Source: Lactarius indigo (Eukaryota; Basidiomycota; Agaricomycetes; Russulales; Russulaceae). From it: 64,000 nt of DNA. The position numbers and the translations under genes are program-made. Of this stretch, positions 44,620 to 55,847 are shown piece by piece; the first letter of the stretch is position 1; every line of letters begins with the position of its first letter. The notes beneath the pieces were generated by a model. It searched no databases, was not told where the DNA came from, and saw only the letters and a list, made by a program, of their open reading frames with translations. The stretch lies in the NCBI GenBank assembly GCA_025766275.1, contig JAFKAC010000016.1, forward strand, positions 620,001 through 684,000, written 5' to 3'.

Positions 44620-45560
44620 GGTCTGCGCACTGTCTGCGTGCTGTTCACGTTGTCTGCCCGACCGCTGGCCTTGTCTGTGCTCTCACTGCCCTCGTTGCTC
44701 TCTCTCTGGCCACTGCTTCTTCTTGCCATTGCTTGCTCTGGTCGCTGCTGGTTGCTGGTTGCTGCTGCTCACCGCTGCTCACTCTGGTCGCTGCTGCTTG
44801 CTCTGGTCGCTGCCTGTTGCTCTGGTCGCCACTGGTTGCCACCTCTCACTGCTGGTCGTCACCTCTCGCCGCCCGTCGCTCTGGTTGCCGCCCATTGCCG
44901 CTCCTCTGGCTGCTGGACAGCCATCAGTGCCTCTGATGGCGCTGTCGCCATTGTCGCCAACGTTGTCGCCATTGTCACCTGCACTGTCACTGTCACCACC
45001 ACCTACTGTCTCTGCCACCGCCTCTGCGTTGTCTTCGGCATCATCACCCTATGCCCTTGCTTCTGCTGCTGCTGTTGCCACAACTGCCCTTGCTGCCACC
45101 ACCACCACCACCCACGCTGCTGCTGCAGCAGCAGCAGCCACCGCCAACGCCCTTGCTGCAGCCACCGCCACTGCCACCATCCTCGCTGCCGCTGCCACCG
45201 CTGCCACCACCTTCGCTGTTGCCACCACCACCACTCGCTGCTGGCGCCACCACCTTCACTGTCACCGCCGCCACCACCCTCACGTCACCACTGGTGCCAC
45301 CACCTTTGCTGTTGCCGCCGCCACCACTCACTGCTGGCACCACCACTGCCGGAGCTGTCGCTGCTGCCACTGTTCCACCCTCGCTGCCGCCGCCAGTGCC
45401 CACCCACCTTCGGATGACCATCGCATGCCCCTGGATGCCTCGGACACCCTCAGAAGGCCCTTGGACAGCCCTCACGCACCCTCCTCTTGCCCCTCCACAC
45501 CCCCCTTTCTCTTCCCACCCCCTTTTCCCTCTCTGGCCACCCCAGGTGAGTCGCACAGGT
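44620..45560. repeat. GC-rich trinucleotide-like low-complexity block inside hAT
   Basis: Irregular GCTGCT, GGTTGC, GCCACC and CACCACC repeats over some 900 bp, giving long open frames (Leu-, Ala- or Pro-rich) on both strands. The open frames follow from composition; I see no protein family and reject them as genes. Confidence 0.7.
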
Positions 45561-45634
45561 CCCCTACTTTTATGTAGTTCATTCCTAGGTACAAATACAT
45601 GTATATAGCCTTGTTGCAAATAAATTCTCTTAAA

Positions 45635-48600
45635 CTACTGCTCACTAATGCCCCTGAGATAAGCCCTCAAGTCCTCAACTGGTCTGACTGCCTCCATTCC
45701 CTCCAGCTCTTCCATTTCATCCTTCTCTCCAAGCCCTTCAGTAAAATTGAGTTCCCTTTTATACTTTGCCTGGAACTTGAGTATCTGTATGGCTTCCATG
45801 CTGCCTGGCTTAAGGCGGTTCCTCCTGGCTCTAGCTGTCTCCTTGCTTGCTGAGAAGACACGCTCACATGGGACTGAAGTGGCTTGAATGGGGAGTAAGT
45901 CCATGGCAAGCTTGAAGAGTGTTGGCCACTTTTTCTGGTGTTCCTGCCATTCCAACTACTGTTAGTACTCCCTAACAAAATGAACCATTCTACATACCTG
46001 CCAGAACTCAAGAATATTGGCATATCTGACTGGGGCTGCTAGATAGTCATCAACTTCACCTTCTAAGGTATTTGCCTGTGGTCTGTAGACAGGCATTGGG
46101 CCAATACCAAGGTTTGCCAAAGTGGCCTGCATGCCACCAAATGGTTCAGGGGGTGGAGGGGGTACAGTTGATCTAGTAGGGGCTCTAGATGGTGTGTACA
46201 ATGGTCTGAGCTACTTAGAATTTTAGTTTTAGAGTAGCATGATAAAATTAAAAGCACTCACTGCATCAAGGAGGTGGCACTTTACTGCTTCAGAAATATT
46301 TGATTGGTAGTGTTGCTTGAACCATTCAAGCTTTGTCAAAGGGTTAAGAACTGTTCACATGAGATGAGAAATTATGCAGAATATTAAGATAGCCACTCAC
46401 CCATTGAAAGCTGATATACTGGAAGGTCAAGGGCCTGGATAGAATATGGAACTATCTTCTCTGAAGCTTTTCCAATAATAAGACCAATATCCTGTCTCTC
46501 AGTCTCCAAGGTATTTGCCAAGTCATTCAGGGTTTTTAAAAAGCCCTCAAATGCAGCAACTGTGCCACAAAGTGTTGGCGTCTTCTCATAAGAAAGTGAT
46601 TGCTGATACCAGAAGGGGATCTAATAAATAAATTAATAGACAATCAGAGAGAGAAAATGTCTGCACACCTGAAGAATTCTCTAAAGTCCCCCAAGGACCC
46701 TCCAATCTTCCTCATCTAATGGGTCTGGCCCTCCCTCCTGAGTAAACCTATCAATTGCCTAACTAAAAGTTAGCATTAGAATTTATTAAATGGCTTAAAA
46801 AATACCTCTCTCAAGATAAATGCCCTCTTGATCATTAAATAGGCAGAGGACCACCTGGTCTCCACATCAAGGATTAATTGCAAAGGAGGCACATTTGACT
46901 CCTTTGCAATTGCAGAAAATATATCACGCCTTCGTGATGAGTTGCGGATCTATTATAAATAAGTTAGAAAAAAAAGAAAGAAAAAAAAAAAAGAAAAAAC
47001 TCGGAAAAAGAAAAAAGAAAAAAGAAAAAGAAAAAGAAAAAGAAAAAGAAAAAGAAAAAGAAAAAGAAAAAGAAAAAGAAAAAGAAAAAGAAAAAGAAAA
47101 AGAAAAAGAAAAAGAAAAAGAAAAAGAAAAAGAAAAAGAAAAAGAAAAAGAAAAAGAAAAAGAAAAAGAAAAAGAAAAAGAAAAAGAAAAAGAAAAAGAA
47201 AAAGAAAAAGAAAAAGAAAAAGAAAAAGAAAAAGAAAAGAAAAAGAAAAAGAAAAAGAAAAAGAAAAAGAAAAAGAAAAAGAAAAAGAAAAAGAAAAAGA
47301 AAAAGAAAAAGAAAAAAGACAAAAAAACTCGAAAAAAAGAAGGGAAAAAGAAGAAAAAAAAGAAAAAAAAAAGGAAAGGCTCACATAAACAATAATTTGC
47401 TGAAGCCTTTTAACTTGGTCAAAACCAAGTTCAACTGCTTCCTCAAGCATTGCCTTGCATGCAAGATTTACAATATGGGCAAAGCATCTAAAAAGTGTTA
47501 GCAAAAAAATATTAAATAGTTTGACACTTACCTGATGTGGCGCTGCTCTGCAGAAAACCCAGTATTAGGATATTGCTTCTTTAACTGAGTTTCTAGTGCC
47601 TCCATCATAGAGCTGTTGTTGGATGCATTATCTGTTGTTATCCAACCAATCTTTATTTTAAAAAAAAATTAATTAGTCGAAATTTATATATAAAATGAAG
47701 TAGACATTACCTTTCTTTCAAGCCCCATCCTAGTAATGATAAAATGAAAGACCTCAGCTAACCTCTCTCCAGTGTGGGACCCAGGAAAATAGACAAATCC
47801 AATAAGGTCAGCTCTAAGGGTTAGCTTTTGCTGGCCATCTTGAGTCTGGATCTGCTCCAGCCAGTGAGCAGTAACAGCCATGTATGGCTTGAGGTCAGGG
47901 TCTGTCCACATGTCTGTGGTAAAAGAGACCCTCCCAAGGCAGCTTGTCTAAATAGAAGTTAGCCCTCAAGCACTAAGATATAATAATAAAATATTACCTG
48001 AATATGCTGAGACAAATTGTGGAGTGCCTCTGTACAGTTCTCCACAATGCGCTTCTGCATAGTGGTCCTGTGAGGGATGTCTGCATCACTCAGCTCAGGG
48101 CGGAGTAGGAGACACAGGTGGTGGAACTCTGGTCTCTCCACAATCATCATAGGCTAAAAAAAAAAAAAAAACATTAAATAGGGAAAAAAAAATTAAAATT
48201 AAATAAAAAAACCTGATCTGTGGCAACAATAAATTGCACAAGGCCATCTAAAAAGTTGTCTTGAGTGAAGGGAGTGCGGCACCTAGCTTGATGCTCTACA
48301 GGAACTCCAGTAACTCTTGCAACAGCTTCTTCTCCCTCTTTACCTCTCAGCTCAATTTTGAGTCTTTGGCACTCTGTAACCCACTCTTCTGCATGGTGAT
48401 TGAGCAGATGGGATCGCAGAGGACCTGTTGCAGTAGTGGAGCGATATGAGTGTACTTTGATGGACGCATCCTCTTGATGAAGTATTCTACAAAAATAATT
48501 TTTAGAAATAAAAATAACAATAAAAATAAAAAACTCACAAGCAAAACTTGCACTGTTTCTTCCCATCAACAGCTTGAAAAAACCTCAAGGTATCATCACC

Positions 48601-49151
48601 TGAGCCCAGCCTTGAACCAGCTTTTTGAGCCCTCCTTGGGCGGCGAGTTGGAGTTGGAGGGTCAGAGCTGCCATCCTGAGGGCTATTGAAATTAGCGCCA
48701 CCCTCCTGAGAGCCATCTGACCCATTTCCAAGGTCAAAGTTCTCAGGTTGGGGTGAGCTAAGGCCTCCCTATATTAAATTTGTTAAAAAATGATTATAAA
48801 ATTAATAAAATAGATACTCACTTGATTGGCAGCCTGAGCAGGTGAAGAACCTGCAAAGGGGTCCTCTCCCTGCTGTGAGGGTCCAGGAGGGCCACCTGAA
48901 GCCACAGAAGAGCCTAGATTAAAGTGCACATGTCTGGCACTGGCAACTGATGTCTGAGCAGCTGTGGATGAAACTAACACAATATGAGTGTATGGATACC
49001 ATCAAAACAATGAGCACATACCATCAAGCTGAAAAGACATCTCCAAAGCACCACCAGGAAGCTCCCACTGTTTGACCTGGCTCTTCTTGGTCTTTGGCCT
49101 TTTTGGAGTCCTCTTGGGTGTTGAAGGGGCCCTCTTCCTAGATCCAGCCAT
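45635..49151 (-). pseudogene. hAT transposase, 14 exons, 825 residues, one internal stop
   Basis: Exons 49151-49022, 48973-48822, 48768-48539, 48486-48213, 48153-47998, 47947-47711, 47650-47532, 47487-47385, 46949-46806, 46758-46669, 46620-46401, 46350-46262, 46210-45998, 45955-45635. All are GT-AG and all phases agree (2478 nt). Features: basic N-terminus (SRKRAPSTPKRTPKRPKTKK); BED zinc finger (KKQCKFC ... LRSHLLNHHAEEW); catalytic blocks TTDMWTDP, TTDNASNN and LDVETRWSS; C-terminal dimerisation domain (VPCERVFSASKETARARRNRL). An in-frame TAG (46683-46681) in exon 10, one change from CAG, would end the protein before the dimerisation domain; otherwise it is intact. Confidence 0.9.
46967..47380. 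repeat. (AAAAAG)n microsatellite in hAT intron 8
   Basis: About 400 bp of purine-only hexamer repeat with one phase shift near 47234, wholly inside the 435-bp intron 47384-46950, which is otherwise the size of its neighbours (about 50 bp). On the transcribed strand it is a long CTTTTT tract before the acceptor. The Lys-Glu and Phe-Ser ORFs over it are artefacts. Confidence 0.95.
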
Positions 49152-49545
49152 AGTAGATGTAGCCAAGAGTAGTACAAAAAAAAATAAAAGAAGCAAGTTG
49201 AAGTAGATCAGCTGAGATCGGGCAGAGATGAGGAGAGATGAGACTGTAGCAGACAGCAGGAGCCGAGACAAGAGCGTGGGAATGCACGTCGTACATGTGG
49301 TGGCTGCGAAAATTCCTTGCCATTGCATTGTGTAACTCGCGTTCGTGCTCACCAGCACGAGCATGAACCACTGGCACGGGTCTGCGACCCACCCTCTCTC
49401 TTGGCTATCAGGTATGTATTTCTTTTTTTTCGTGGCTCACTGACTCGCCCACACGTGCGCCCTCGCAGGTAACAAGGCAGCGGCAAGACCTGCCCTGCGA
49501 CAACGTCGCCCCAAACCCCCAAGCCCCCAAGGCAGCCACGGCGCG
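49152..49545 (-). other. hAT 5' flank of the transposase gene
   Basis: Presumed promoter and leader of the transposase, between its ATG (49151) and the low-complexity block. No clear TATA box recognised. Confidence 0.35.
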
Positions 49546-50240
49546 ATGGCGCCAGCCCCGTGGTGCGACGACCGCGACCACCATCACCACGACCACCACC
49601 GCAACCACGACCACCACCGCGGCGACTGCGACGACCACGGCGACGACCACCATGACAGCGACTGTGACCATGACCGTGGCAACCACAACCATCACAGCGA
49701 CCACGGCGACCACCACGGCGACCACCACCACGACTGTGGCGACCGCGACGACCGCGACCACGACCGTGGCCACCACGACCACGACCACGACTGCGACCAC
49801 CATCACGACCACGACCACGACCGCGACCACCACCACCACCACTGCAGCGACCGCGACCACCACGGCAACCACCACCACCACTGCGGCAACCGCAACGACG
49901 ACCGCGACCACCACCACCACCACCACCACCACCATCGCGACCACGACCACGACCACGACGACTGCGACGACGACCGTGACCACCACCACCACCACTGCAG
50001 CGACCACGACCACCACGGTGACCACCACCACGACCGCGGCGACCACGACGACAACCGTGACCACCACCACCACCACCACCACCACCGCGACCACCATCGC
50101 GACCACCACCACCACCACCACGACCGCGACGACGACCGCGACCACCACCACCACCACTGCAGCGACCACGACCACGACCGCGACCACCACAACAACTGCA
50201 GCGACCGTGACGACGACAGCGACGACGATGGCGAGGCAGT
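49546..50240. repeat. (GACCAC)n-type degenerate repeat inside hAT
   Basis: About 700 bp of GAC, CAC and CGACCA triplets. It gives long His/Asp-rich, Thr/Ala-rich and Val-rich ORFs in different frames, so it is low complexity rather than a gene. Distinct in sequence from the block at the other end of the transposon. Confidence 0.85.
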
Positions 50241-50504
50241 TTCGATTCCCCAGGCAGTAGATAGACATAAAATATATTCTCTGTACTATGTAGTCTACTT
50301 CAATACATATGTTTTATTTTATTTTTTGTCAGAGTTTGCGCAAGGTCGTCTGAGGAGACGCCAAGAAAGAGAACCTACCCAGTTTTCTTCTGAGAGCCTC
50401 AGCGGACAGCGGACACACATATTGAGCAAATATATTTCCATTTTTGGCCAGCTCGTTCCTGGCTCAGCCAGACAGAAACCGTTCTCACCCACTCATGCGT
50501 ACTC

Positions 50505-50687
50505 ACGAGCTGGGTGAGCCCTGCCCAATCTAATCATTCCCAATCGAGCCTGGCTCAGCCCAGCTCAGCCAGCTCGCGAGCCGAGCTGAGCCAATTTTGG
50601 TCATGAGCCGATGTGTCAGCTTGGCTTGGCTCAAAACAGCTCAGCTTGGCTGGCTCAGCCGATTTGAGCCGAGCCACGGCAACACTA
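50505..50687 (-). repeat. hAT right terminal and subterminal repeats
   Basis: Mirror of the left end: GGCTCAGC, GAGCTGAGCC and TTGGCTTGGCTC words in both orientations leading to the inverted repeat at 50665-50687. Confidence 0.88.
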
Positions 50688-52297
50688 ACCACAAGGATTC
50701 CAAGCAGCCTGATCACTATTAAGGAGAAGCTACAGAGCCTGGTAAGTGTATTGTTTTAATATAAAGTGATGTTCTTGCTTATATCTGGGTATTAGATGAT
50801 CTCTTTAGTCCTGATATGGACATTGATCTAGGTTCTTCTGAGGCTGTGGCTGGTGCTGATCTGGCTGATCTAGGGATGAACCCTAGCATCTCTGACCCAG
50901 AGATTGATGCTGTGCTATCTGAGGCTGGGTTTAGCTCTGTGGATCAAGACTCTGACTCTGACTCTGAGGCTGAGGCTGAGCTTCATCCTACTTTGGTGCC
51001 CCCCTCAATTGGGCATTTAGGCACTTCTAATTCCAGCCCCTTTTCTGAGAGAGAGCCAGTTGGTGTCAGTTCTGATGAGGGTGATAGCTCTGATACTGGT
51101 GCTGACCTTCCAGAAGTTGTGAGAAGACTTCGCACACAACTTTTATCTGGCTATTCCCCTTCTAATCATCCACCCATTGATGACCCTCGAGGTTGTATGC
51201 TTACCCTAGATGAGGAGCTATCTTTGAAGCACTATGTTGCATGGGTTGACTCTCGCGGTACTGTGAAGGCATACAAGCTACATGCACAAGTCCTTCAAAA
51301 GGCCACAGGTACTGAGATTCTCAGCCTATATATGGTGTGGAAGCTTGCCATAGAGCTTACAGGGTTGTCATCTCAGCTGGTTGACATGTGCCCTAAAAGC
51401 TGCATGGCTTTTACTGGAGAGTTCAAAGATCTTCAATCATGCATCTATGTTCGTGACAAATGTCTTGGGCCATGTGGCCAGCCACGCTATGACAAGAATG
51501 GTTATCCAAGGGCCTCAATGCTCTACACCCCAATTGCCCCTGTCATTCAGTCATTCTACATGAATAAGAAGATGGCAGAAGCTATGCAATACCAACATGA
51601 GCATTTACAAAAGGCTCTGAAAGACCTGAAGCCTGATTCTCCCCCCACCACATACTCAGATTTCTCTGACTCCATTAACCATATCAACCACTCCCATTTA
51701 TTCCAAGATCCCACTGACACTGCAATAACCATCTCAGGTGATGGTGCTCAGCTCACTATGAAGAAGCAGTCTGATGTATGGGTTCTTGTTGTTACAATTT
51801 TAGACCTCCCTCCCAACATGCAATCTAAGGCTGCCAATACCATCATCCCACTTGTCATTCCTGGGCCCTCTTCACCTGGAAATGTGGAGTCATTTATTTA
51901 TGTCCTCTATGAGGAGCTTGCAAAGCTCAGTGTTGGTGTATGGTCCTGGGATGCCCTCTCAGAACAATACTTCCTTTTAAAGATCTTTCTTTGTGGTGTT
52001 CTTGGAGATATGCTTGGTTCTGCAAAGCTCAGCAGAATGGCTGGACATATGGCTTTATATGGATGCCGCTTTAGTATGGTGTGGGGTGCACACCCTAGTA
52101 AGGAAAGAGGTGTGCAACATTATACTATTATATTATTTTATCTCACTATTTTATTTTATAGGTGCTAAATCTCAGTACTATCCTCTCTCTCCACCTCAAA
52201 GCCAGGAGATTAATAGTGATCGCCCTCATTTTGACATTTTTGATCTGCCCATTCGAACTCTAGAGGGCTACTGGAGAACCATTGAGAGGCTTGAAGT

Positions 52298-52999
52298 TGT
52301 CACGAACCTATAAACCTGGTCGTGACTCAAGGCGCTTAGAACCGGTCCGGACCGGTCCGGGCTTATGTCATCAGTTTCCTAAAGGGGAAATCCGAGATCG
52401 GAGTTTGAACTTCGCTCTCCGACAGTCACGTGATGCGTCACATGATTGCTCTGTCTTTCCAAGTCACATGTACACACGCACGTGTATCAATCAACGATTG
52501 ATCGTTTATCGGTCAATGAAGATAATCAACCAAGTCACAAAGGACACGTGTTCCGATCACGGGTTCCGCAGCAGCTGCGGAACCACACCACTATGGCACA
52601 ATATGGCGTCATCGACTGCAGCACAGTCGCACCATGCTTATCCTTTATTCTGATTGGATAGTATTAATAACTTGTCTCTGGAATGTTCCAATCCACAGTA
52701 TTGCGCAGCACTCGTGGACAGGCCCTAAGCCTGCCCTAAACCTACACACAGACCACCCCCTGTAGTATATAAGCTAGCGCAATCTATCGGACAGTCCCTC
52801 AGACTGTCCACTTGTGACATCCTCCCTCTTGCCTCACAGCTCCTTCGAGTGCCCCGCTCTTCGTGCGCCACTACCTCTCTACTGAGCCAAGAACGTATCT
52901 TGTGTTCTTCTGTCATCGAACATCTCTTCTCCACACCCTCTCAGCCCCCAGTCTCTACCTACGTCGTGACCCCCTGTCAAGTGACAGTGAGTCATCACA
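52298..52999 (+). repeat. Solo LTR, 702 bp, in Tnp2 exon (TSD GAAGT)
   Basis: TGTCACGAACC...GAGTCATCACA with GAAGT at 52293-52297 and 53000-53004. TATATAA near 52769 suggests plus orientation. This family occurs nowhere else in the window, so copia or gypsy origin is undecided. Its removal restores the Tnp2 word LEVAKGSQ. Confidence 0.95.
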
Positions 53000-54158
53000 G
53001 AAGTTGCAAAGGGCAGCCAGACACAGCACACAGCAATTACAAGGGAAACTGGTGTCTCTGGTCTTCCTATTTGTGCAGCTAGCCCTGCCTTCTCACATCC
53101 ATTCTTTTTCCCCCTTGACCCCTTCCATCTTTTCTATGAAAACTGCATGCCACATATCTGGGATATCTGGGTCTCATTCAGCTCTCAGTTGGAAGGTGTT
53201 TTTATGGGTCAAGATATGGCTTCAAAGCTTGGAGCAGAGGTTGAGAGTGCTATAGCAACATTACCCCCCTCCTTCTGTGGACCTATTCGGGATCCATTCA
53301 AAAAGCGACAAAGTCAGTACAAGATATATGAATGGATGGCCCTCCTTCACTGGTATATTGTTCCCATTGCATCAGAGCTTGGATTTAATCCAGAGGTGAT
53401 CAAGAACTTTGCCATATTCTCAAATGTGGTGGAGTATGCTATGACAACTGTCCCTCGAACCAAAGATGATGTAGCCAAGCTTTATGGCAAGATTGTCCTT
53501 TTTCTTCAAGGATTTGAACACCTCTATGTTGGCAATGATCCCTCCAAAATTTCCTGCTGCAGACTCTGCATCTTTCAGCTTATCCATATCCCCTTCCACA
53601 TTTCATATAATGGCTCTATTAGATTTGGCTCTCAAGCCACATGTGAGCAGGCCATTGGAGATATTGGACATGGTATAAAGTCAAAAAAATCCCCCTTCAA
53701 AAATATTGCCTCATACAAGATAGACAAACAGTCTGTTAGAATCCTACATCTCTCCTACCCAACACTCTTCCCAGGACTTATAGCAAAGGCTCAAAAGACT
53801 TCACTGTTTAGAGAATTTCCTATCACTGAAAAGGAGAAAAAGGAAGATCACAACTTGATGGCCCACTTACAGGCAATTCAGTCTTATCCTGGAATAGAGC
53901 CAGATCCCACATATATGTGTTGGGGGAAGTGCCCTCTTTCCAGTGGCATTACCCTTACAAGCCAGCTCTTTGAGCTTTCAAAGAGATCCTCTTCATGCTC
54001 CTCAAGATACTTTGAGGCTCAGCTAGGGTTGCTACAGTCAAGAGATGAGCCTATAGATGAAACAGAGATAGAGGCAGAGAAGACCAAACCAATGTTTGGA
54101 GAGGCCTTGGCCTTCTATACTGTTGCTAACCTCTCCCTTGTTGTCTATCATCCACTGA

Positions 54159-54698
54159 TGTTACGTTTCGATTTGAATGTTGTGTTTCGGCTTATGGACC
54201 CTTACTATACCGGTTGTGACTATGGCAGTAAGGTAGATTAGTCACAGACTCGCGGCCTTAGGCCTTTACAGTGATATGGTGGTGTGATAGGCAATTGCAT
54301 ACAATAGCTGACTGGTGCTATGACTCGTTACTAGTACAGGTACTAGTAGTATTAGGGTTTGAGTTGTTTCTGCAATACGTTGGATGCTACCATACTGTGA
54401 CTCATAGCAGCGCTTGTAAGCCTGCTCAACTTGTATTTAAGACAGCTTGCGAAGACCAAGATGCGCCATCTTGGTCTTCTTGAATCATCACCTCTTGTCT
54501 TACCGTCTTCTCTCTTTCTCTTCATCTCTCTTAAAGTCAGATCGTTCTATTTCCTTTCAAGATACGAGCAAGACTTGTCAGTGCACCTTTGCGTGTTCAC
54601 TACGACAAGGACACGGACCTTCGAGTCATTGTGACTATTTGCTAAGTGGTTACCACCTCTGCGAGCTCAAGTCGAGCTAATGTCGTGATGACGTTACA
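54159..54698 (+). repeat. Solo LTR of a Gypsy-B-like family in Tnp2 exon (TSD ACTGA)
   Basis: 540 bp, TGTTACGTTTCG...GATGACGTTACA, with ACTGA at 54154-54158 and 54699-54703. Internally similar to the Gypsy-B LTR in reverse complement (CCGGTTGTGACTATGGCAGTAAGGTAG-like block; AAGACCAAGATG and its inverted copy CATCTTGGTCTTCTTG near 54455-54484). Removal restores the Tnp2 frame. Confidence 0.95.
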
Positions 54699-54928
54699 AC
54701 TGATAGAGCGCCATAAAAAGTTTGGAAGATGGTCTGGAAAGTGGTCATCAGAGGTATTTGCCCTTGAGACATCAGCAATAGTCAGCCTTGTTGGGATTTG
54801 GACTTACAAAGATCATGTCCATATTTTACGAAGGCACCCAGGACTTACCCTACTTACCCCAGATGAATGTGGTCTTGATAGTGACATCAACTCGGAAATG
54901 TTGTAGTACTAGGCTTGCCTGTATTTAC

Positions 54929-55327
54929 TGTTGCACAGCAAAAGCCTTACAGGCTAAAGTGCAGCACGCAGGAGGGACGTTCTCACCTTTGCAGTAGGTT
55001 GAGAGACTGTTTCAGAGGGGAGAGTGTGCACAAGTGAAGAGGGGTGAAGTTCTGTATTCGCCTCCCTCCCCATAGGAGGATATATATGCTCTATGGCCCC
55101 ACCATGTCCATTTGCGCAAAAGTGATGAGTAAAGGCGTCCACAATGGCGTTTTTACACACGCCTGATGTGTTTTGCACTTCTGAGACAGTCATGAGACTT
55201 CTCCTCATCACTGGACACGATACACCCACTACCGTACGTATCCTGACTTGCCTAATATGGTAAACATAGTACTGTAATGTCATAACTGCTATAGATAAGG
55301 TTCTTACGTACTTATCACGTTCCAACA
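54929..55327 (-). repeat. Copia-E 3' LTR (399 bp)
   Basis: TGTTGCACAGC...ATCACGTTCCAACA on the plus strand. Confidence 0.96.
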
Positions 55328-55847
55328 CTCCCCCTTGCTTAGTGTAGCTAGTAAAGCGCTTCTAAGCAATAGCCTTACTCTATAGACATAAGGATCAGTA
55401 ATAAACATCGACCAGAAAGGCCTTGACCCTCAAATGTCATAGGGATGTATAGGGGATTTGGTTGCAGGGTCATCGCAACGTCTTTTTGTGAGGGGTTTTG
55501 TAAATTGTAGTAAAAATGCTACACCCCAACAATGGTTGTCGATCCTCAGTTTCTTATGAGCAATTTGACCTCTCGTACTACGCCTTGATGGAGCAGGATG
55601 TGTGAACTTCCTTCTGGTAGAGATACCAGGGTTGTTTGACACAAAACCATGAGAGGCTTAGAGTCAGATGACTCAATAAACTTCTATGGTTTGTGACAAA
55701 ACAGCTTTTATGGAACAGTCTTTTTCAGAAAGATTCTGAAAAGAACAAGTCGTTTGTGACTCACTTCTAAAGAAGAAGTGATGTACACGGAAAAGCTACG
55801 AAAAACCCTTTTTATCTACTACCCTTCAAGCATAGTGGTCAAGTTGC
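55328..55847 (-). other. Copia-E 3' untranslated region with polypurine tract
   Basis: 520 bp between the Pol stop and the 3' LTR. AAGGGGGAG (55336-55328, minus) abuts the LTR and is the likely polypurine tract. The rest shows no conserved frame. Confidence 0.65.

Larger units (their letters stand above)
44282..50687 (-). mobile_element. Complete hAT transposon (6406 bp, TSD ACCACAAG)
   Basis: Perfect 23-bp terminal inverted repeats beginning TAGTGTTGCCGTGG, and an 8-bp duplication ACCACAAG at 44274-44281 and 50688-50695, the hAT hallmark. It holds a 14-exon transposase on the minus strand, subterminal repeats, and two large GC-rich low-complexity blocks. It sits in intron 1 of the Tnp2 gene, so it need not have broken that gene. 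Confidence 0.97.
43919..54906 (+). pseudogene. Tnp2-type (CACTA/EnSpm) transposase, interrupted by hAT and two solo LTRs
   Basis: Exons 43919-44171, 50724-50741 (18 nt), 50796-52109, and 52162-54906 after removing LTRs 52298-52999 and 54159-54698 with one TSD each. Joined, these give 1026 codons in a single frame with no premature stop. The N-terminal finger-like CPCSKCHG...H is followed by an acidic region, then the Tnp2 core: ISGDGAQLT (catalytic region), PGPSSPGNVESFIY, HMALYGCRF, and AKGSQTQHTAIT leading to PLDPFHLFYENCMPHIW. The end has GSQATCEQAIGDIGH and KHHVHILRR-like words. The true start is unresolved: no ATG is in frame before CTT 43919, where an AG acceptor suggests a further 5' exon. 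Functionally it would cut and paste a CACTA element; terminal repeats were not located. Confidence 0.85.

Noticed and set aside
44543..45619. Leu/Ala/Pro-rich ORFs up to 344 codons on both strands
   Set aside because: Same reason: GCT/CCACC low-complexity block within the hAT.
46669..46758. A one-base frameshift in the GGGGG run of hAT exon 10
   Set aside because: The downstream exon phase agrees only with the unshifted frame; a single TAG explains the break.
46895..47504. Long Lys/Glu or Phe/Ser ORFs
   Set aside because: They are translations of the AAAAAG microsatellite in a hAT intron, open on both strands because of composition.
49408..50517. His/Asp-, Thr/Ala- and Val-rich ORFs up to 323 codons
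   Set aside because: Low-complexity GAC/CAC repeats give open frames in several phases; no domain, and they lie inside the hAT outside its gene.
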